From NCBI GenBank assembly GCA_030762895.1, contig CM061069.1, positions 103,185,923-103,249,922 of the forward strand: a DNA stretch of 64,000 bases, given 5' to 3'. Source of the stretch: Sophora flavescens (taxonomy: Eukaryota; Streptophyta; Magnoliopsida; Fabales; Fabaceae). Shown here in pieces: positions 32,846 through 45,915 of this stretch; positions within the stretch are counted from its first letter, which is position 1, and each line of letters begins with the position of its first letter. The notes below the pieces were generated by a model. The model saw only the letters and a program-made list of their open reading frames with translations. It searched no databases and had not been told where the DNA came from. Made by a program: the position numbers and the translations under genes.

Positions 32846-34003
32846 AGAGTTACTCTCTCAAAGTAGAAACTCTAGCTTTAAGGATGGAAGTGATGGCATC
32901 TTGAGGTTTAAGGATAGAGTGTGTATACCGGATGTTCCTGAGCTTAGGAAGATAATCCTGGAAGAAGGGCATATGAGTGGGTTGAGTGTGCACCCAGGTG
33001 CCACAAAGATGTATCAGAACCTTAAGAGGATGTTTTGGTGTCCTAGGATGAAAAAGGATGTGGCTTAATTTGTGTATGCATGCCTAGTTTGTCAGAAGGC
33101 CAAGATAGAACACCAAAAGCCTTCAGGTAAGTTGCAACCTTTGAGTGTCCTAGAATGGAAATGGGATAATATCTCCATGGAATTTGTGTCTGGACTCCCT
33201 AGGACTCCAGTTGGTTTTGAGGCTATATGGGTTGTTGTGGATAGATTGACTAAGTCTGCCCATTTCATCCCGATGAACATGGAGTATCCTTTAGAGAAGT
33301 TAGCCAAGCTGTACATCAAGGAGATAGTTAGGCTTCATGATGTACCCTCTAGCATAGTATCAGATAGAGACCCGAGGTTTACCTCTAGGTTCTGGGAGAG
33401 TTTGCAACATGCTTTAGGGACAAAGCTTAGGCTTAGTTCAGCTTACCACCCACAGACTGATGGACAGTCTGAGAGGACCATCCAGTCCTTAGAGGACTTG
33501 TTGAGGGCTTGTGTGCTAGAACAGTCTGGTAGTTGGGACAAGCTTTTTCCCCTGATAAAGTTCACCTACAACAACAGTTTCCATTCCAGCATTGGGATGG
33601 CACCTTATGAGGCTCTGTATGGGAGGAGATGTAGGACACCTTTGTGTTGGAGTTAACCTAGTGACAATGTGGTGCTAGGGCCAGAGATAGTCCAGGAAAC
33701 AGCAGAAAAGATTAGGTTGGTTCAGGAAAAGATGAGAGTTGCACAGAGTAGGCAAAAGAGCTATCATGATAAAAGAAGGAAGGCGCTTGAATTCTAGGAA
33801 GGCGATCATGTATTCTTAAGAGTTACCCGGACGACTGGGGTTGGTAGGGTGCTGAAAGCGAGGAAACTTACTCCGAGGTTCATTGGTCCCTACCAGATCC
33901 TTAAAAGAGTCGGCGAAGTTGCCTATCAAAAAGCCTTGCCACCGTTATTGTCAAACCTCCATAATGTTTTTCATGTGTCTCAACTCAAAAAGTATATCCA
34001 TGA
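32846..34003 (+). pseudogene. Integrase, family C copy 2, 5' portion
   Basis: After the deletion the text is RELLSQSRNSSFKDGSDG and FKDRVCIPDVPELRKIILEE, the zinc finger, then a TAA at 33066 at the same place as in copy 1. The 194-residue frame from 33072 has CLVCQKAK and the core. The first catalytic position reads SMEFVSGLP, with Glu in place of the Asp kept in copy 1. SDRDPRFTSRFWESL and DGQSERTIQSLEDLL are intact. It continues over TAA 33653 and TAG 33796 to RFIGPYQILKRVGEVAYQ and HVSQLKKYIHD, where the copia element enters. Confidence 0.86.
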
Positions 34004-35411
34004 TGTTGGTGTAAGCCCTAGAGGCCAATGTATTTCTTTAGACTTACATTTGTATCTTGCTATTTTATATATATATATGATATGAGGCATTTCAGTTTAT
34101 TGTGTTACTTGTTTAAACATAATAAAGTCCTTAGAATAGAAATTTCAGTTCAATAGAATATCAAGTATATGACTTGATCGTGAGACACTATTGAACAATG
34201 AAATCATATTCTTAAATATCCGTAGTCAAGTATTTTATTAATAAGGACAATAATAATACAATTGAGACTATTATGTGTGCAGACTGATGACCACATCTCA
34301 CGGGTCATGGATATGAGATATCGAGTTGCCACATAGGTACACATTAAGGTAATGATGTATTGGATTGACCCACCATGAGAACACTACATAGAGCGTTATG
34401 TGAGTGTCATAAGTAGTTCTCATAGTGACAATGGTGCATACAATCCTTCGACCTGAAATCACTACGATCCCTACATGAGGAGTCGTGTGCTTTAATATCG
34501 TCAAACGTCATCTGTAATAGGATGATTATAAAGACGGTCATTAGGCATACCACGAGCCATGCAGAGGGATGTGAGTGACCTAGATGGGATTTGTCCCTCC
34601 TACATGACAGGAGTAATATCCGTGGGCCCCCTGATAGAGTGAGATCAGAAATGCATGGCCATCTTTGAAATGAGTCAATATGAGATATTGACCTCATTTG
34701 TTGTTAAGTCTACTCGGGTATCAGGGAACATGATATTGAACTATACAAGGGTGACACATTCTATGACTTGTGTTCAATATAGATATATGGACAAAGGGAT
34801 AATAATGCACATGAATATTTGTCACAGAAAGGTTTCGTCAAATCACTGACTTTCTCACTACTTAGGTAGCAGTGATGTATTGCTAGATACCGCTCACTGT
34901 TTGTAATATTAAATGGGATTTAATGTTACTACTAACGTTTTGGGAACCTATAGGGTCACACACATAAGAGCGGATTAAATGAAGCATTAAAAGGAGAGTT
35001 GGACTTTTCTATTGGGCCTAGCACATAGTACATGGGCTTAGGTCAAGTGTTGCTCACTAACTCACTTAAGGAGGCGCTACTATAAGTAGAACACTTAAGT
35101 TGTTGTGCAAACACGGTTGATAACCTAGCCGCACAAAAGAGAGTAAGTGTGAACAGCAAAGTCTCGGTTTTGTAGCTAGCACTGTGAGACAGAGACGCTT
35201 CGGTTCGTGACGTTGGACGCTCACGGAATCCGCTCGTGTGGATACCTCTAGAGACACCGTTCGTGCGGTGTTCGTGATAGACGAATTTCAACCAACAGCC
35301 ATCGCTTCAAAAGGTAAACCTTCTAATCATGAATCATGACCATTCGCAAGGATCCTTCGATGGGAATTTTTCCGCTGCGTTTTATTTTGTTTTATACGCA
35401 AATTCCCAACA
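34004..35411 (+). repeat. 5' LTR of the Angela/BARE-like element
   Basis: 1408 bp, TGTTGGTGTAAG to AATTCCCAACA. A candidate TATA box, TATAAGTA, is at 35081-35088. By eye it differs from the 3' LTR at roughly 25 sites, about 2 percent. Confidence 0.9.
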
Positions 35412-35412
35412 G

Positions 35413-35425
35413 TGGTATCAGAGCC
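35413..35425 (+). promoter_or_regulatory. Primer binding site of the Angela/BARE-like element
   Basis: TGGTATCAGAGCC follows the LTR after one G and is complementary to initiator-Met tRNA. Confidence 0.88.
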
Positions 35426-35836
35426 GCTTGCGAAACCATGATTCTATTACGTGGTTTATCTGTTATGTATGATAACATGTTTAAAATGTGAATCATTTTC
35501 TGAAAATTGTTTTTGAAAATCGTTTGCATCTGGTTTGTGAAACCTTGTTTCTGTGATATTCGTATGTATATGATATATATGTCTATTACATGTTTGTGTA
35601 TGTATGCGATATGTACGTTGGTTCTGAATCCTTATTATGTTCTGCGATGGCATCAAATGTTGATGTTAAACATGATCGTTTTCAGTTCTGTGTTGGCGGC
35701 GTTAAGGGGTTTCAGACATGAAAAGTTCATGTTGTTGCGGCTGAGGTTCCAAGTGTTGAAACCGTAGCCGTCGTTCCTTGCAACGTGAAGTGTTCACGGG
35801 CCTTGCGGTTTTAGGGTTGAAAGGTTGACGCCCTAG

Positions 35837-38800
35837 TGAGACACCCCGTTGTGCCCCTTTGTGACATTTACTTTAAAAACCACAATTATTAGTTCCTTAA
35901 GCGCACGTTTAGCGTTAAAGATTTTCACAAATCATTTTCGAAATGTCCCCTTTAAAATCGGAGATTTGTATGACGTCGGAAAAACACCTGATAGACAGTT
36001 TTATAACTTCAAAATTCAATCCAACCATAAATGGTCTCTGGTCTTACATCAACTGCCAGGAGCGGAAGAATAAATACACAAACTCCAGTCGTGATAAAGA
36101 CTTAGGAGATAAATAGATACAGTAATCCCAAATTGGTTTTTTTTTTATACACCTAAACAGTTTTCATTAATAACATAAAATATTCGCAAGATTATAATAT
36201 ATAAATACTCCAAATTTATCTATTACATTACCAAAACACTGTTGAGGGTATCCTCTCGGTAGGAGCCCTCACAGGCATAGACTTAGACAAGAATACTAAA
36301 CAACTGAAAACATCTAAAACGTCTCACAAGACGCACTAGCCATATACTACCTGGACCCTAATCACCATGGGTCAAGACTCGAGCTCTGGCATCCGACTCA
36401 TAGGGAATCCCGTCCAATCCCTCATCATTAAGTTTGTCCACCAGGTCTTCTAGTACGATTTTATCATAAAACAAAATACAACATGCAGAAAGATGCAGGG
36501 GATAAGAAACAGTTCTACCATCAAAAACGGAAAAGAGTCATAGTAAACTATACAATAATTATCACAGACACAACATCAATCAATCTTCCATCTTCCATAA
36601 AATTCTTATATTCATCCTACCCTCACTCCTACAACTAAAACTCGATATTGAAACATGGCTATGGTTTCATCATCATAGTTATGGTTATCGGTCAATAGTC
36701 CAAGCGACACGTCCCATTCCCGGTGCACATCCTTAGTCATGGTGAGAATGCTCATGCAAAGCAATGACACTATAGCTGCACAATAAACCCGGTGCACACC
36801 CCGGATCGTGGGTGCTCATGCAAAGCAATGACACTATAGCTGCACGATTATCCCGGTGCACACCTTCACCATGGTAAGAACGCTCACGCAAAGCGTGACA
36901 CTACAGCTGCACGATGATCCCGGTGCACACCTCATCCACTCACAGAGGTGCTCATGCAAAGCAATGACACTCGTAGCTGCACAAGTTAAGTTTACCCTTT
37001 GGACGGTCCCACAAGGACTTCGGGTCTTGTATGTGTCCCACATACGGTTATAGAAACAACACAACTTATGAACCTCGCAGACTCCTATGGTCATAACCTA
37101 GTGCCTTAACCCCTCATCAAGACCTAAACACATGCTCGATGTCACAACACCTCTTTAACATATTTCATGCAGGTTAGGCACCTCTGGTAATCATTATGAT
37201 CCTCACGCCCAAAACAACTCATCTCTTAGACCACATATATATCTTCGCTTAATCCACTAAGCATAAAGTAAATACCACACAGATCATGCATAACATCAAG
37301 TCAATAAAAGATATTTCAAAACATCAACATAGCACTAAATCAGTTCAACAAAGGTAATAAAACTCAAATCAACCATCAACAGTATAAACATCAACCTGAT
37401 ATCGATCAACCTACAATCCCCGAATCACCATGGATGTTTTATAAAAGCAATTTAAAGCGATTCTGGTCTTGTCGATTATTCGACTTCTAGTAGGGTTTAG
37501 GTCGCCCTACATAATTACTACATAATTTACTACTTATCGATTCCGACGATAGGTTGATTCTTTCCCCTACCTTTTAATGCGTTCGGAGGTTTTTCCCGGA
37601 ACTTCACAGTCATGCAATCAGCTCCAATGAGTTCCCAAAAAGGGAATTCATACTTCTCCAAAGCAAGCAAGAACATGAAAAACATCCCAGAGAGACGATC
37701 CAAGCATTGAAACAACCAGACAAAATACTAAATTAATTTCTCAACAATCAAAATATAAATATAATTCAATAATATATTTAATTTCTCAAAAACTCATTGA
37801 TTTAAATCAAAAACAGATTTTTGGGGTTTTTAGGCTCAAGGTGAAAATTGAGAAAATTCAGTTTAACAAGAAATTGACAAAAATTGATTTAGGGAGACAC
37901 TTAGTCATGCTCCCAATTTCAGAAAACACCAATTAATTTCAGATTTTGAGAACTAAAATCAAAACCTAGGGTTAGGGTTTCAAAATCAATTTGGGGGTTT
38001 TGAATCTGAGCAAAGGAAGTGAGAAAAACCACTTACCCAAGGAAGAAGGAAGAGAAGTGGTGGCTGCTGGGAACTCGCAGCGCGGCTACGGTGGCGGCGA
38101 CTCCGGCGAGGACAACAACCAAACGGAAGCCAAATGGACCACACATGGACGAGCTCAAGATCGCAATCGGCTCCTCCCTACCAGTGTAGCCGGACGACGA
38201 CCGGCGACGCAGGTGTAGGCGGCGCCATGGCTGGACGACGACCGGAGCAGGCGCGCGATTGGGTTTAGAGGGCGCGCGGTTGGGTCGTGTTTTCGTGATG
38301 GGTTGGCCGGACGGCGACGGTGGAGCACGGCTGGGACGATGATGGCAGGGTGGCGGCACGATGTAGAGAGAAGGGAAGAAGATAAGGGCTGAGTTGTGAT
38401 GAAGAAGGAAGAAGAAGAGAGTGTCAGGAGGAAGAAGAGAAAAAGAAAGAAGAAAGAAGAAAAAGAGAGAAAGAGAGAGTTACGGGTGAGAAAGAAAAGG
38501 AAGAGAGAGAATTTTCTTATTTTTGTACTAGTGGGTACAAAATGAGTGATAAATATTAAGCCTAAAATAAACATGTTTTTACTTTTTGGAATCTAGAAAT
38601 AAAGATTGATAAGGATATGATTTCGAAATTCAAATTAGAGCAAAGATTAATAATTGGACTGATCAACTAAGAAAATACTCGGTCCAAAATTTAATCTCTG
38701 ATTAAGGACAAACCAGTTTATTTTCAACTCTAAAATTAAATTGAATGAAAGTATGAAAATGCTTTTCTCTTAAACATATTATTTAAAATATTTTTCTGTA

Positions 38801-39025
38801 CTGGTATAATAGTGACAATAACGTAAATTATTGTCTATTAAACGTGCATTCACTGAAATAAGTCAGTGCTAACGCACCTAATAAAATAATTTGAAGAGAG
38901 TAATTTAATTACTCAAACTAAACCACATAACACAAATGAACATAAACATCCAAATAAAATAATTAATCGTATGTGTAATTATATTTTAACCGGTTAAATA
39001 GCATAACTAAAAACGGGCTGTTACA
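35837..39025 (-). repeat. 3' LTR of the LARD-like element
   Basis: 3189 bp, ends TGAGACACCCC and GGGCTGTTACA on the plus strand. By eye it differs from the partner at fewer than about 20 sites, which points to a recent insertion. A GC-rich leader-like region at 38050-38360 gives long spurious open frames. Confidence 0.88.
36718..36990. repeat. 64-70-bp tandem repeat in the LARD-like LTR
   Basis: Four units with CCCGGTGCACACC, GGTGCTCATGCAAAGCAATG and ACACTATAGCTGCAC begin near 36718, 36788, 36852 and 36919. The partner LTR has them near 43610-43880. The inverse of one unit is recognisable in the Tekay/Del-like LTR near 21740-21815. Confidence 0.78.
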
Positions 39026-42000
39026 TTACTACCCCTCTTAGAAAAAAATTCCGTCCTCGGAATTTCGTAGCTCAAAACTAAACAGGATTTCGTAATCACA
39101 CCTAGACCCTAAAATCTTACTTTGTATTCTCATCGCTTTATTCCTTTCATCTATAATTCTGTAACAATATCGACTCTTATGCCCTTCTATTTATCCTTTA
39201 ACTACATCTGAGCCTGAGTTGCACATGATAAACTTCGCGCCAAGAACCTAAGAAATTCAATCTTATTGAAATTGAATCTTACCATATCCAACATAGTCCG
39301 TTCTCTTCTTAGTTCCTCTCGAATCTTTTGCCTACTTCGATTTCATATCCTTCATTTGCCTCTCATTTTCAATTTGGCTCTCAAGCCCCGTTTGTATCAC
39401 TGGTTTAAGAAATTTCTCGTACATATCTACCCTATTGTCCAAGGAAAATACACAACTCCTAACAATTTCTCCATTTAAAGACATAGCTCTATCACTTATG
39501 CAAGGAAGTGCATGTATCCTATCTGCCCTTATATATTTGCAGCCGAGAAAAGAGATTATAAAACAGAGTTTCTCTAAGGTCATTACCCCTAAGAGTTGCA
39601 CCAAAACAAAGCCAAGAAATCTAGGTGGACACTCCCCAATGGCAATCTTGGATTTAAAATATCTAGTTTCCACTATGGATCATCAACCACATTTTTACCA
39701 AATTAAAACTTCAAAGATTATAAACATTTCACCATAGCTTATCACACTCGAAAGACACAATCAAAACTTAATCACTTCTTGCCTCAAAATTTGTCTACTA
39801 GCAAAACTTCTTTAACACCTTATCCTCACAACGAACATCAAGTTCAACCTTAACTCAATCACATATATCAACTTTCCACCCAACGCACACAATTATAGTC
39901 TTAGTTTTTCTTTGAATATATTCCACCACTCCAAATTATATCATAGTCATTCATTTCAATCTTAAAGAATACGATTACATTTCTCCATGCAACTACCACC
40001 AAAAGGAATTACTTCAACTTGAATTATCCGAAATCATAATTCTTAAACTTTTCTAACAACTTAGTTTCACTCAAGAACTCCTCTTCACTACGTCCGTTCA
40101 GCTTAAGGAAAACTACCATATATTTTTCCGTTAATCCTCGAACTCACTAAGTCAACATTAACCATAAAATTTGATCACTATTCTAATTTCCTTCAATGAT
40201 ATATCTGCCTCGATCATGATAAAATCCATCGTAATCATCTCACTCAATGACGTTGAACTTAAGGGTCCTCATAGTACCATTCACATCTATACACTAACGA
40301 AACTCCTATCAACTCTGGTTCGTCCTACCATAGAGATGATAAAAATTAAGTACCCCACTATCTCCCAACTAACCTACTAAAGATAGGTCACCTCACTCTT
40401 ATCCATCCCACTGAGGATGATCAATTGGGACTTAGTTTCAGCTTAGTCCTCAACACTTAAAGTAAATTCAACCGACACACGTTGATAAACTTCCGTTTTT
40501 CATCTGAAACAACACTTGAAGATACTCCATGAAATCTGAACAATCCTCTGATACATTATTCGGTTCACTAACTCTGCTTGTGGATCTTAACTCGTAAGAA
40601 GATTTAGACTTCACCAGTCGATCAACGATCACTTGAATTCAATCAAAACTCATACAGGTCTTCAGAAAACTTATAACAAAGATTGAAGGAATGTCAACAT
40701 CTCAACAAGGAAGGTCTCAATTGTACATCTTGATGTGGAGATATCCAACTCACGACGGATGAGATAGGTCACACATCGACAACATTGGGAAAATACGTAG
40801 AACTACAATGATCAAAGACGAAAAGTACGTTCGAACTGCAATAAGACAAGACCTTGGTGATCATAAAAGAATTTCTCAAGAAAAGAAAATTTTTCTTGAT
40901 TTCACTTTCCCATAAGCATAGAAAAGAATTTTATTAATTTGAAGGATATCGAAACATCCAGTATGGAAAAAGATCATTCCATCAGGTTCGTGGGTGTAAA
41001 AATGCATAATCAATACACATTTACAAACATGAATCTAATAAAGTTCATTCTTCCACAAGAATCTTCCAACGGATTCAAAGAATCAAGGGTTGAATAATGT
41101 CTAATCCAAAGAGGATTAATTCTTATTCTTAGTACAAAGAATTTACAAAATGATGACTTTCACCTCTACCAAAAATAGAAGTGACAAAACTAAGTTTCAC
41201 CAAGAAACTTCTGCGATCACGAAATTATCTGGGTTATAACTCAAGAAATAGTGATAACCACTTCTCTCAACAAAATGTGAAAGTATCCAGACCAATGGAT
41301 TCCGTTAAACCAATTCACTCAAATGTCTAATACATCGAGGATTATTTAGAAGTGTGAGTACGACTTCTCACAAACAAAGAAGTGTATAACTGGAAACTCA
41401 TGAATTAGCATAATGGAGACACTATCAATTTATGGCAAAAAGCCTTACTCAATTGAACTTCGACAATCTTTCAGAGTAAGATACTTGAAGGAGAAGTTAA
41501 CTTCCATCACTTCTTGGTAAATCGATAGCTTCCTCAAAGGTGATAACGAGAAGCAAGAACGATATAGAGAAAGGAAGAATTGATGTTGAAACGCGATATA
41601 GAATAATGCATTTTGCATCGCACTCAAAGTGCAAAACTAAAATCAAGATAGAAAGATAGACCACAACAAAAACAAATATAAGGAGCATAAAATATTTTAT
41701 TATTCCTCGATCAAAATAATAATTAGTAATTAAATATTAACAAACAAATATTTCAAACTACTAGTTTTTATCATCACTAAACATCTAAAACTCATATTAA
41801 CCTTTACAACATGACCTTTTACACTTTCATAATCCTCAAATAATCAAAAAAAAACTCTTACTCATATACCACACAATTGAACTCATTCATTTCATCTTAG
41901 TACGCTCTAAAGTCCATTCAAAATAACTTAGAATCTTAGACTTCTTACCAAATCCAAATTTTAAACAAAATCACAGCCTAATCAAATCCCCTAAATTTAC

Positions 42001-42726
42001 CTTATAACCTTGTGTCTCAAACCAAGTTCGAGTTAATACTATTTTCATAAATCAAATCTCACTTTAAAGAAAAAAAAATCTCATCATAAGTTAAGGTTTA
42101 CACTTTATCTTAATAAACTCCAATAACATCAAAGTGATTAGAAACTAATTCTATTCTCAACAAAAGGACTTAAATACTAATCATGTACAAGCCACACCCA
42201 AATCAACACCTCTTATAAACACCATATGCTTAAACGTCCTTTTCTTTAAACCAACCTATTATCATTAGAAAACATCATTAGAAAATAAGTTCATCTTCAA
42301 CAACTACCCACATTATCCAAATATATCTAGTACTTAAAATAAATTCCCGTAATAACAATTTCTTTCTACCACTAGTTGCTCACTATACCTTATGAACAAG
42401 AATTAATTCTTCCAATAAACTTATTGTCTAACACTTATTCCAAATCTTACTTTCTAACTTTCAAGGCACAATCAACCACAATACTCTCTTTTATACAACA
42501 ACTTACCCAAGTAACTTATCCCAAAAATATTGTGTTTATCATGAGTAAGAATATTAATCATTTCGGTTCCCTACTCTACTTAGGAAACTTAAAACGACGA
42601 AGCTACGAACTTTCTACCCAATTTCTAAGCATAGTCAATATCCGAGGTGGATTCAACTAGACACGGCCAGTAACAACACCCTAACTTTTAGCAGTCCGAT
42701 CAGAATCAAACTGCTCTGATACCAAA
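39026..42726 (-). other. Interior of the LARD-like element, no genes seen
   Basis: 3.7 kb with no protein family recognised on either strand. The plus strand is strikingly poor in G in the first and last kilobase, so the element sense strand is poor in C. The segment 40700-41640 is less skewed. A purine-rich tract in the sense strand at 39026-39045 borders the 3' LTR. Confidence 0.7.
42711..42724 (-). promoter_or_regulatory. Primer binding site of the LARD-like element
   Basis: On the minus strand TGGTATCAGAGCAG follows the LTR after 2 nt and matches initiator-Met tRNA. This fixes the orientation. Confidence 0.85.
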
Positions 42727-45700
42727 TGAGACACCCCGTTGTGCCCCTTTGTGACATTTACTTTAAAAACCACAATTATTAGTTCCTTAAGCGCACGTTT
42801 AGCGTTAAAGATTTTCACAAATCATTTTCGAAATGTCCCCTTTAAAATCGGAGATTTGTATGACGTCGGAAAAACACCTGATAGACAGTTTTATAACTTC
42901 AAAATTCAATCCAACCATAAATGGTCTCTGGTCTTACATCAACTGCCAGGAGCGGAAGAATAAATACACAAACTCCAGTCGTGATAAAGACTTAGGAGAT
43001 AAATAGATACAGTAATCCCAAATTGGTTTTTTTTTTTATACACCTAAACGGTTTTCATTAATAACATAAAATATTCGCAAGATTATAATATATAAATACT
43101 CCAAATTTATCTATTACATTACCAAAACACTGTTGAGGGTATCCTCTCGGTAGGAGCCCTCACAGGCATAGACTTAGACAAGAATACTAAACAACTGAAA
43201 ACATCTAAAACGTCTCACAAGACGCACTGGCCATATACTACCTGGACCCTAATCACCATGGGTCAAGACTCGAGCTCTGGCATCCGACTCATAGGGAATC
43301 CCGTCCAATCCCTCATCATTAAGTTTGTCCACCAGGTCTTCTAGTACGATTTCATCATAAAACAAAATACAACATGCAGAAAGATGCAGGGGATAAGAAA
43401 CAGTTCTACCATCAAAAACGGAAAAGAGTCATAGTAAACTATACAATAATTATCACAAACACAACATCAATCAATCTTCCATCTTCCATAAAATTCTTAT
43501 ATTCATCCTACCCTCACTCCTACAACTAAAACTCGATATTGAAACATGGCTATGGTTTCATCATCATAGTTATGGTTATCGGTCAATAGTCCAAGCGACA
43601 CGTCCCATTCCCGGTGCACATCCTTAGTCATGGTGAGAATGCTCATGCAAAGCAATGACACTATAGCTACACAATAAACCCGGTGCACACCCCGGATCGT
43701 GGGTGCTCATGCAAAGCAATGACACTATAGCTGCACGATTATCCCGGTGCACACCTTCACCATGGTAAGAACGCTCACGCAAAGCGTGACACTACAGCTG
43801 CACGATGATCCCGGTGCACACCTCATCCACTCACAGAGGTGCTCATGCAAAGCAATGACACTCGTAGCTGCACAAGTTAAGTTTACCCTTTGGACGGTCC
43901 CACAAGGACTTCGGGTCTTGTATGTGTCCCACATACGGTTATAGAAACAACACAACTTATGAACCTCGCAGACTCCTATGGTCATAACCTAGTGCCTTAA
44001 CCCCTCATCAAGACCTAAACACATGCTCGATGTCACAACACCTCTTTAACATATTTCATGCAGGTTAGGCACCTCTGGTAATCATTATGATCCTCACGCC
44101 CAAAACAACTCATCTCTTAGACCACATATATATCTTCGCTTAATCCACTAAGCATAAAGTAAATACCACACAGATCATGCATAACATCAAGTCAATAAAA
44201 GATATTTCAAAACATCAACATAGCACTAAATCAGTTCAACAAAGGTAATAAAACTCAAATCAACCATCAACAGTATAAACATCAACCTGATATCGATCAA
44301 CCTACAATCCCCGAATCACCATGGATGTTTTATAAAAGCAATTTAAAGCGATTCTGGTCTTGTCGATTATTCGACTTCTAGTAGGGTTTAGGTCGCCCTA
44401 CATAATTACTACATAATTTACTACTTATCGATTCCGACGATAGGTTGATTCTTTCCCCTACCTTTTAATGCGTTCGGAGGTTTTTCTGGAACTTCACAGT
44501 CATGCAATCAGCTCCAATGAGTTCCCAAAAAGGGAATTCATACTTCTCCAAAGCAAGCAAGAACATGAAAAACATCCCAGAGAGACGATCCAAGCATTGA
44601 AACAACCAGACAAAATACTAAATTAATTTCTCAACAATCAAAATATAAATATAATTCAATAATATATTTAATTTCTCAAAAACTCATTGATTTAAATCAA
44701 AAACAGATTTTTGGGGTTTTTAGGCTCAAGGTGAAAATTGAGAAAATTCAGTTTAACAAGAAATTGACAAAAATTGATTTAGGGAGACACTTAGTCATGC
44801 TCCCAATTTCAGAAAACACCAATTAATTTCAGATTTTGAGAACTAAAATCAAAACCTAGGGTTAGGGTTTCAAAATCAATTTGGGGGTTTTGAATCTGAG
44901 CAAAGGAAGTGAGAAAAACCACTTACCCAAGGAAGAAGGAAGAGAAGTGGTGGCTGCTGGGAACTCGGCGCGGCTACGGTGGCGGCGACTCCGGCGAGGA
45001 CAACAGCCAAACGGAAGCCAAATGGACCACACATGGACGAGCTCAGTACGCAATCGGCTCCTCCCTACCAGTGTAGCCGGACGACGACCGGCGACGAGGT
45101 GTAGGCGGCGCTCGCGGCTGGACGACGACCGGAGCAGGCGCGCGATTGGGTTTAGAGGGCGCGCGGTTGGGTCGTGTTTTCGTGATGGGTTGGCCGGACG
45201 GTGCGGTGGAGCACGGCTGGAAGATGATGGCAGGGTGGCGGCACGATGTAGAGAGAAGGGAAGAAGATAAGGGCTGAGTTGTGATGAAGAAGGAAGAAGA
45301 AGAGAGTGTCAGGAGGAAGAAGAGAAAAAGAAAGAAGAAAGAAGAAAAAGAGAGAAAGAGAGAGTTACGGGTGAGAAAGAAAAGGAAGAGAGAGAATTTT
45401 CTTATTTTTGTACTAGTGGGTACAAAATGAGTGATAAATATTAAGCCTAAAATAAACATGTTTTTACTTTTTGGAATCTAAAAATAAAGATTGATAAAGA
45501 TATGATTTCGAAATTCAAATTAGAGCAAAGATTAATAATTGGACTGATCAACTAAGAAAATACTCGGTCCAAAATTTAATCTCCGATTAAGGACAAACCA
45601 GTTTATTTTCAACTCTAAAATTAAATTGAATGAAAGTATGAAAATGCTTTTCTCTTAAACATATTATTTAAAATATTTTTCTGTACTGGTATAATAGTGA

Positions 45701-45910
45701 CAATAACGTAAATTATTGTCTATTAAACGTGCATTCACTGAAATAAGTCAGTGCTAACGCACCTAATAAAATAATTTGAAGAGAGTAATTTAATTACTCA
45801 AACTAAACCACATAACACAAATGAACATAAACATCCAAATAAAATAATTAATCGTATGTGTAATTATATTTTAACCGGTTAAATAGCATAACTAAAAACG
45901 GGCTGTTACA
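42727..45910 (-). repeat. 5' LTR of the LARD-like element
   Basis: 3184 bp and nearly identical to 35837-39025. Differences are small substitutions and indels, several in the GC-rich part near 44965-45240. On the minus strand GGTAAGT at about 44925 looks like a splice donor, but no transcript evidence is available. Confidence 0.88.
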
Positions 45911-45915
45911 CCTAG

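Larger units (their letters stand above)
35837..45910 (-). mobile_element. Non-autonomous chromovirus-like element (LARD type), minus strand
   Basis: Two 3.19-kb LTRs (35837-39025 and 42727-45910) flank a 3.7-kb interior with no recognisable gag or pol. The 5-bp duplication CCTAG is perfect (35832-35836 and 45911-45915). On the minus strand the LTR runs TGTAACAGCC to GGTGTCTCA and is followed by TTTGGTATCAGAGCAG. The other end has GGACGGAATTTTTTTC and AGAGGGGTAG, the 3' motif seen in Tekay/Del-like elements. LTR repeat blocks are shared with the Tekay/Del-like LTR at 19530-22478. Movement would depend on proteins of a related element. Confidence 0.86.

Noticed and set aside
37960..37985. Telomere-like repeat (CCTAGGGTTAGGGTTTC)
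   Set aside because: Only about two units are present; this is at most a telo-box-like motif within the LTR.
38033..38574. Minus-strand open frames of 108 and 139 codons (rich in Arg, Pro, Ser, Phe), repeated at 45043-45459
   Set aside because: They lie in the GC-rich then AG-rich part of the LARD-like LTR. The two LTR copies differ by indels that change the frames, which argues against coding.
39332..39673. A 113-codon minus-strand frame in the LARD-like interior
   Set aside because: No family features, no conserved motif and biased composition; it may still be worth testing in other copies but is not supported as a gene.
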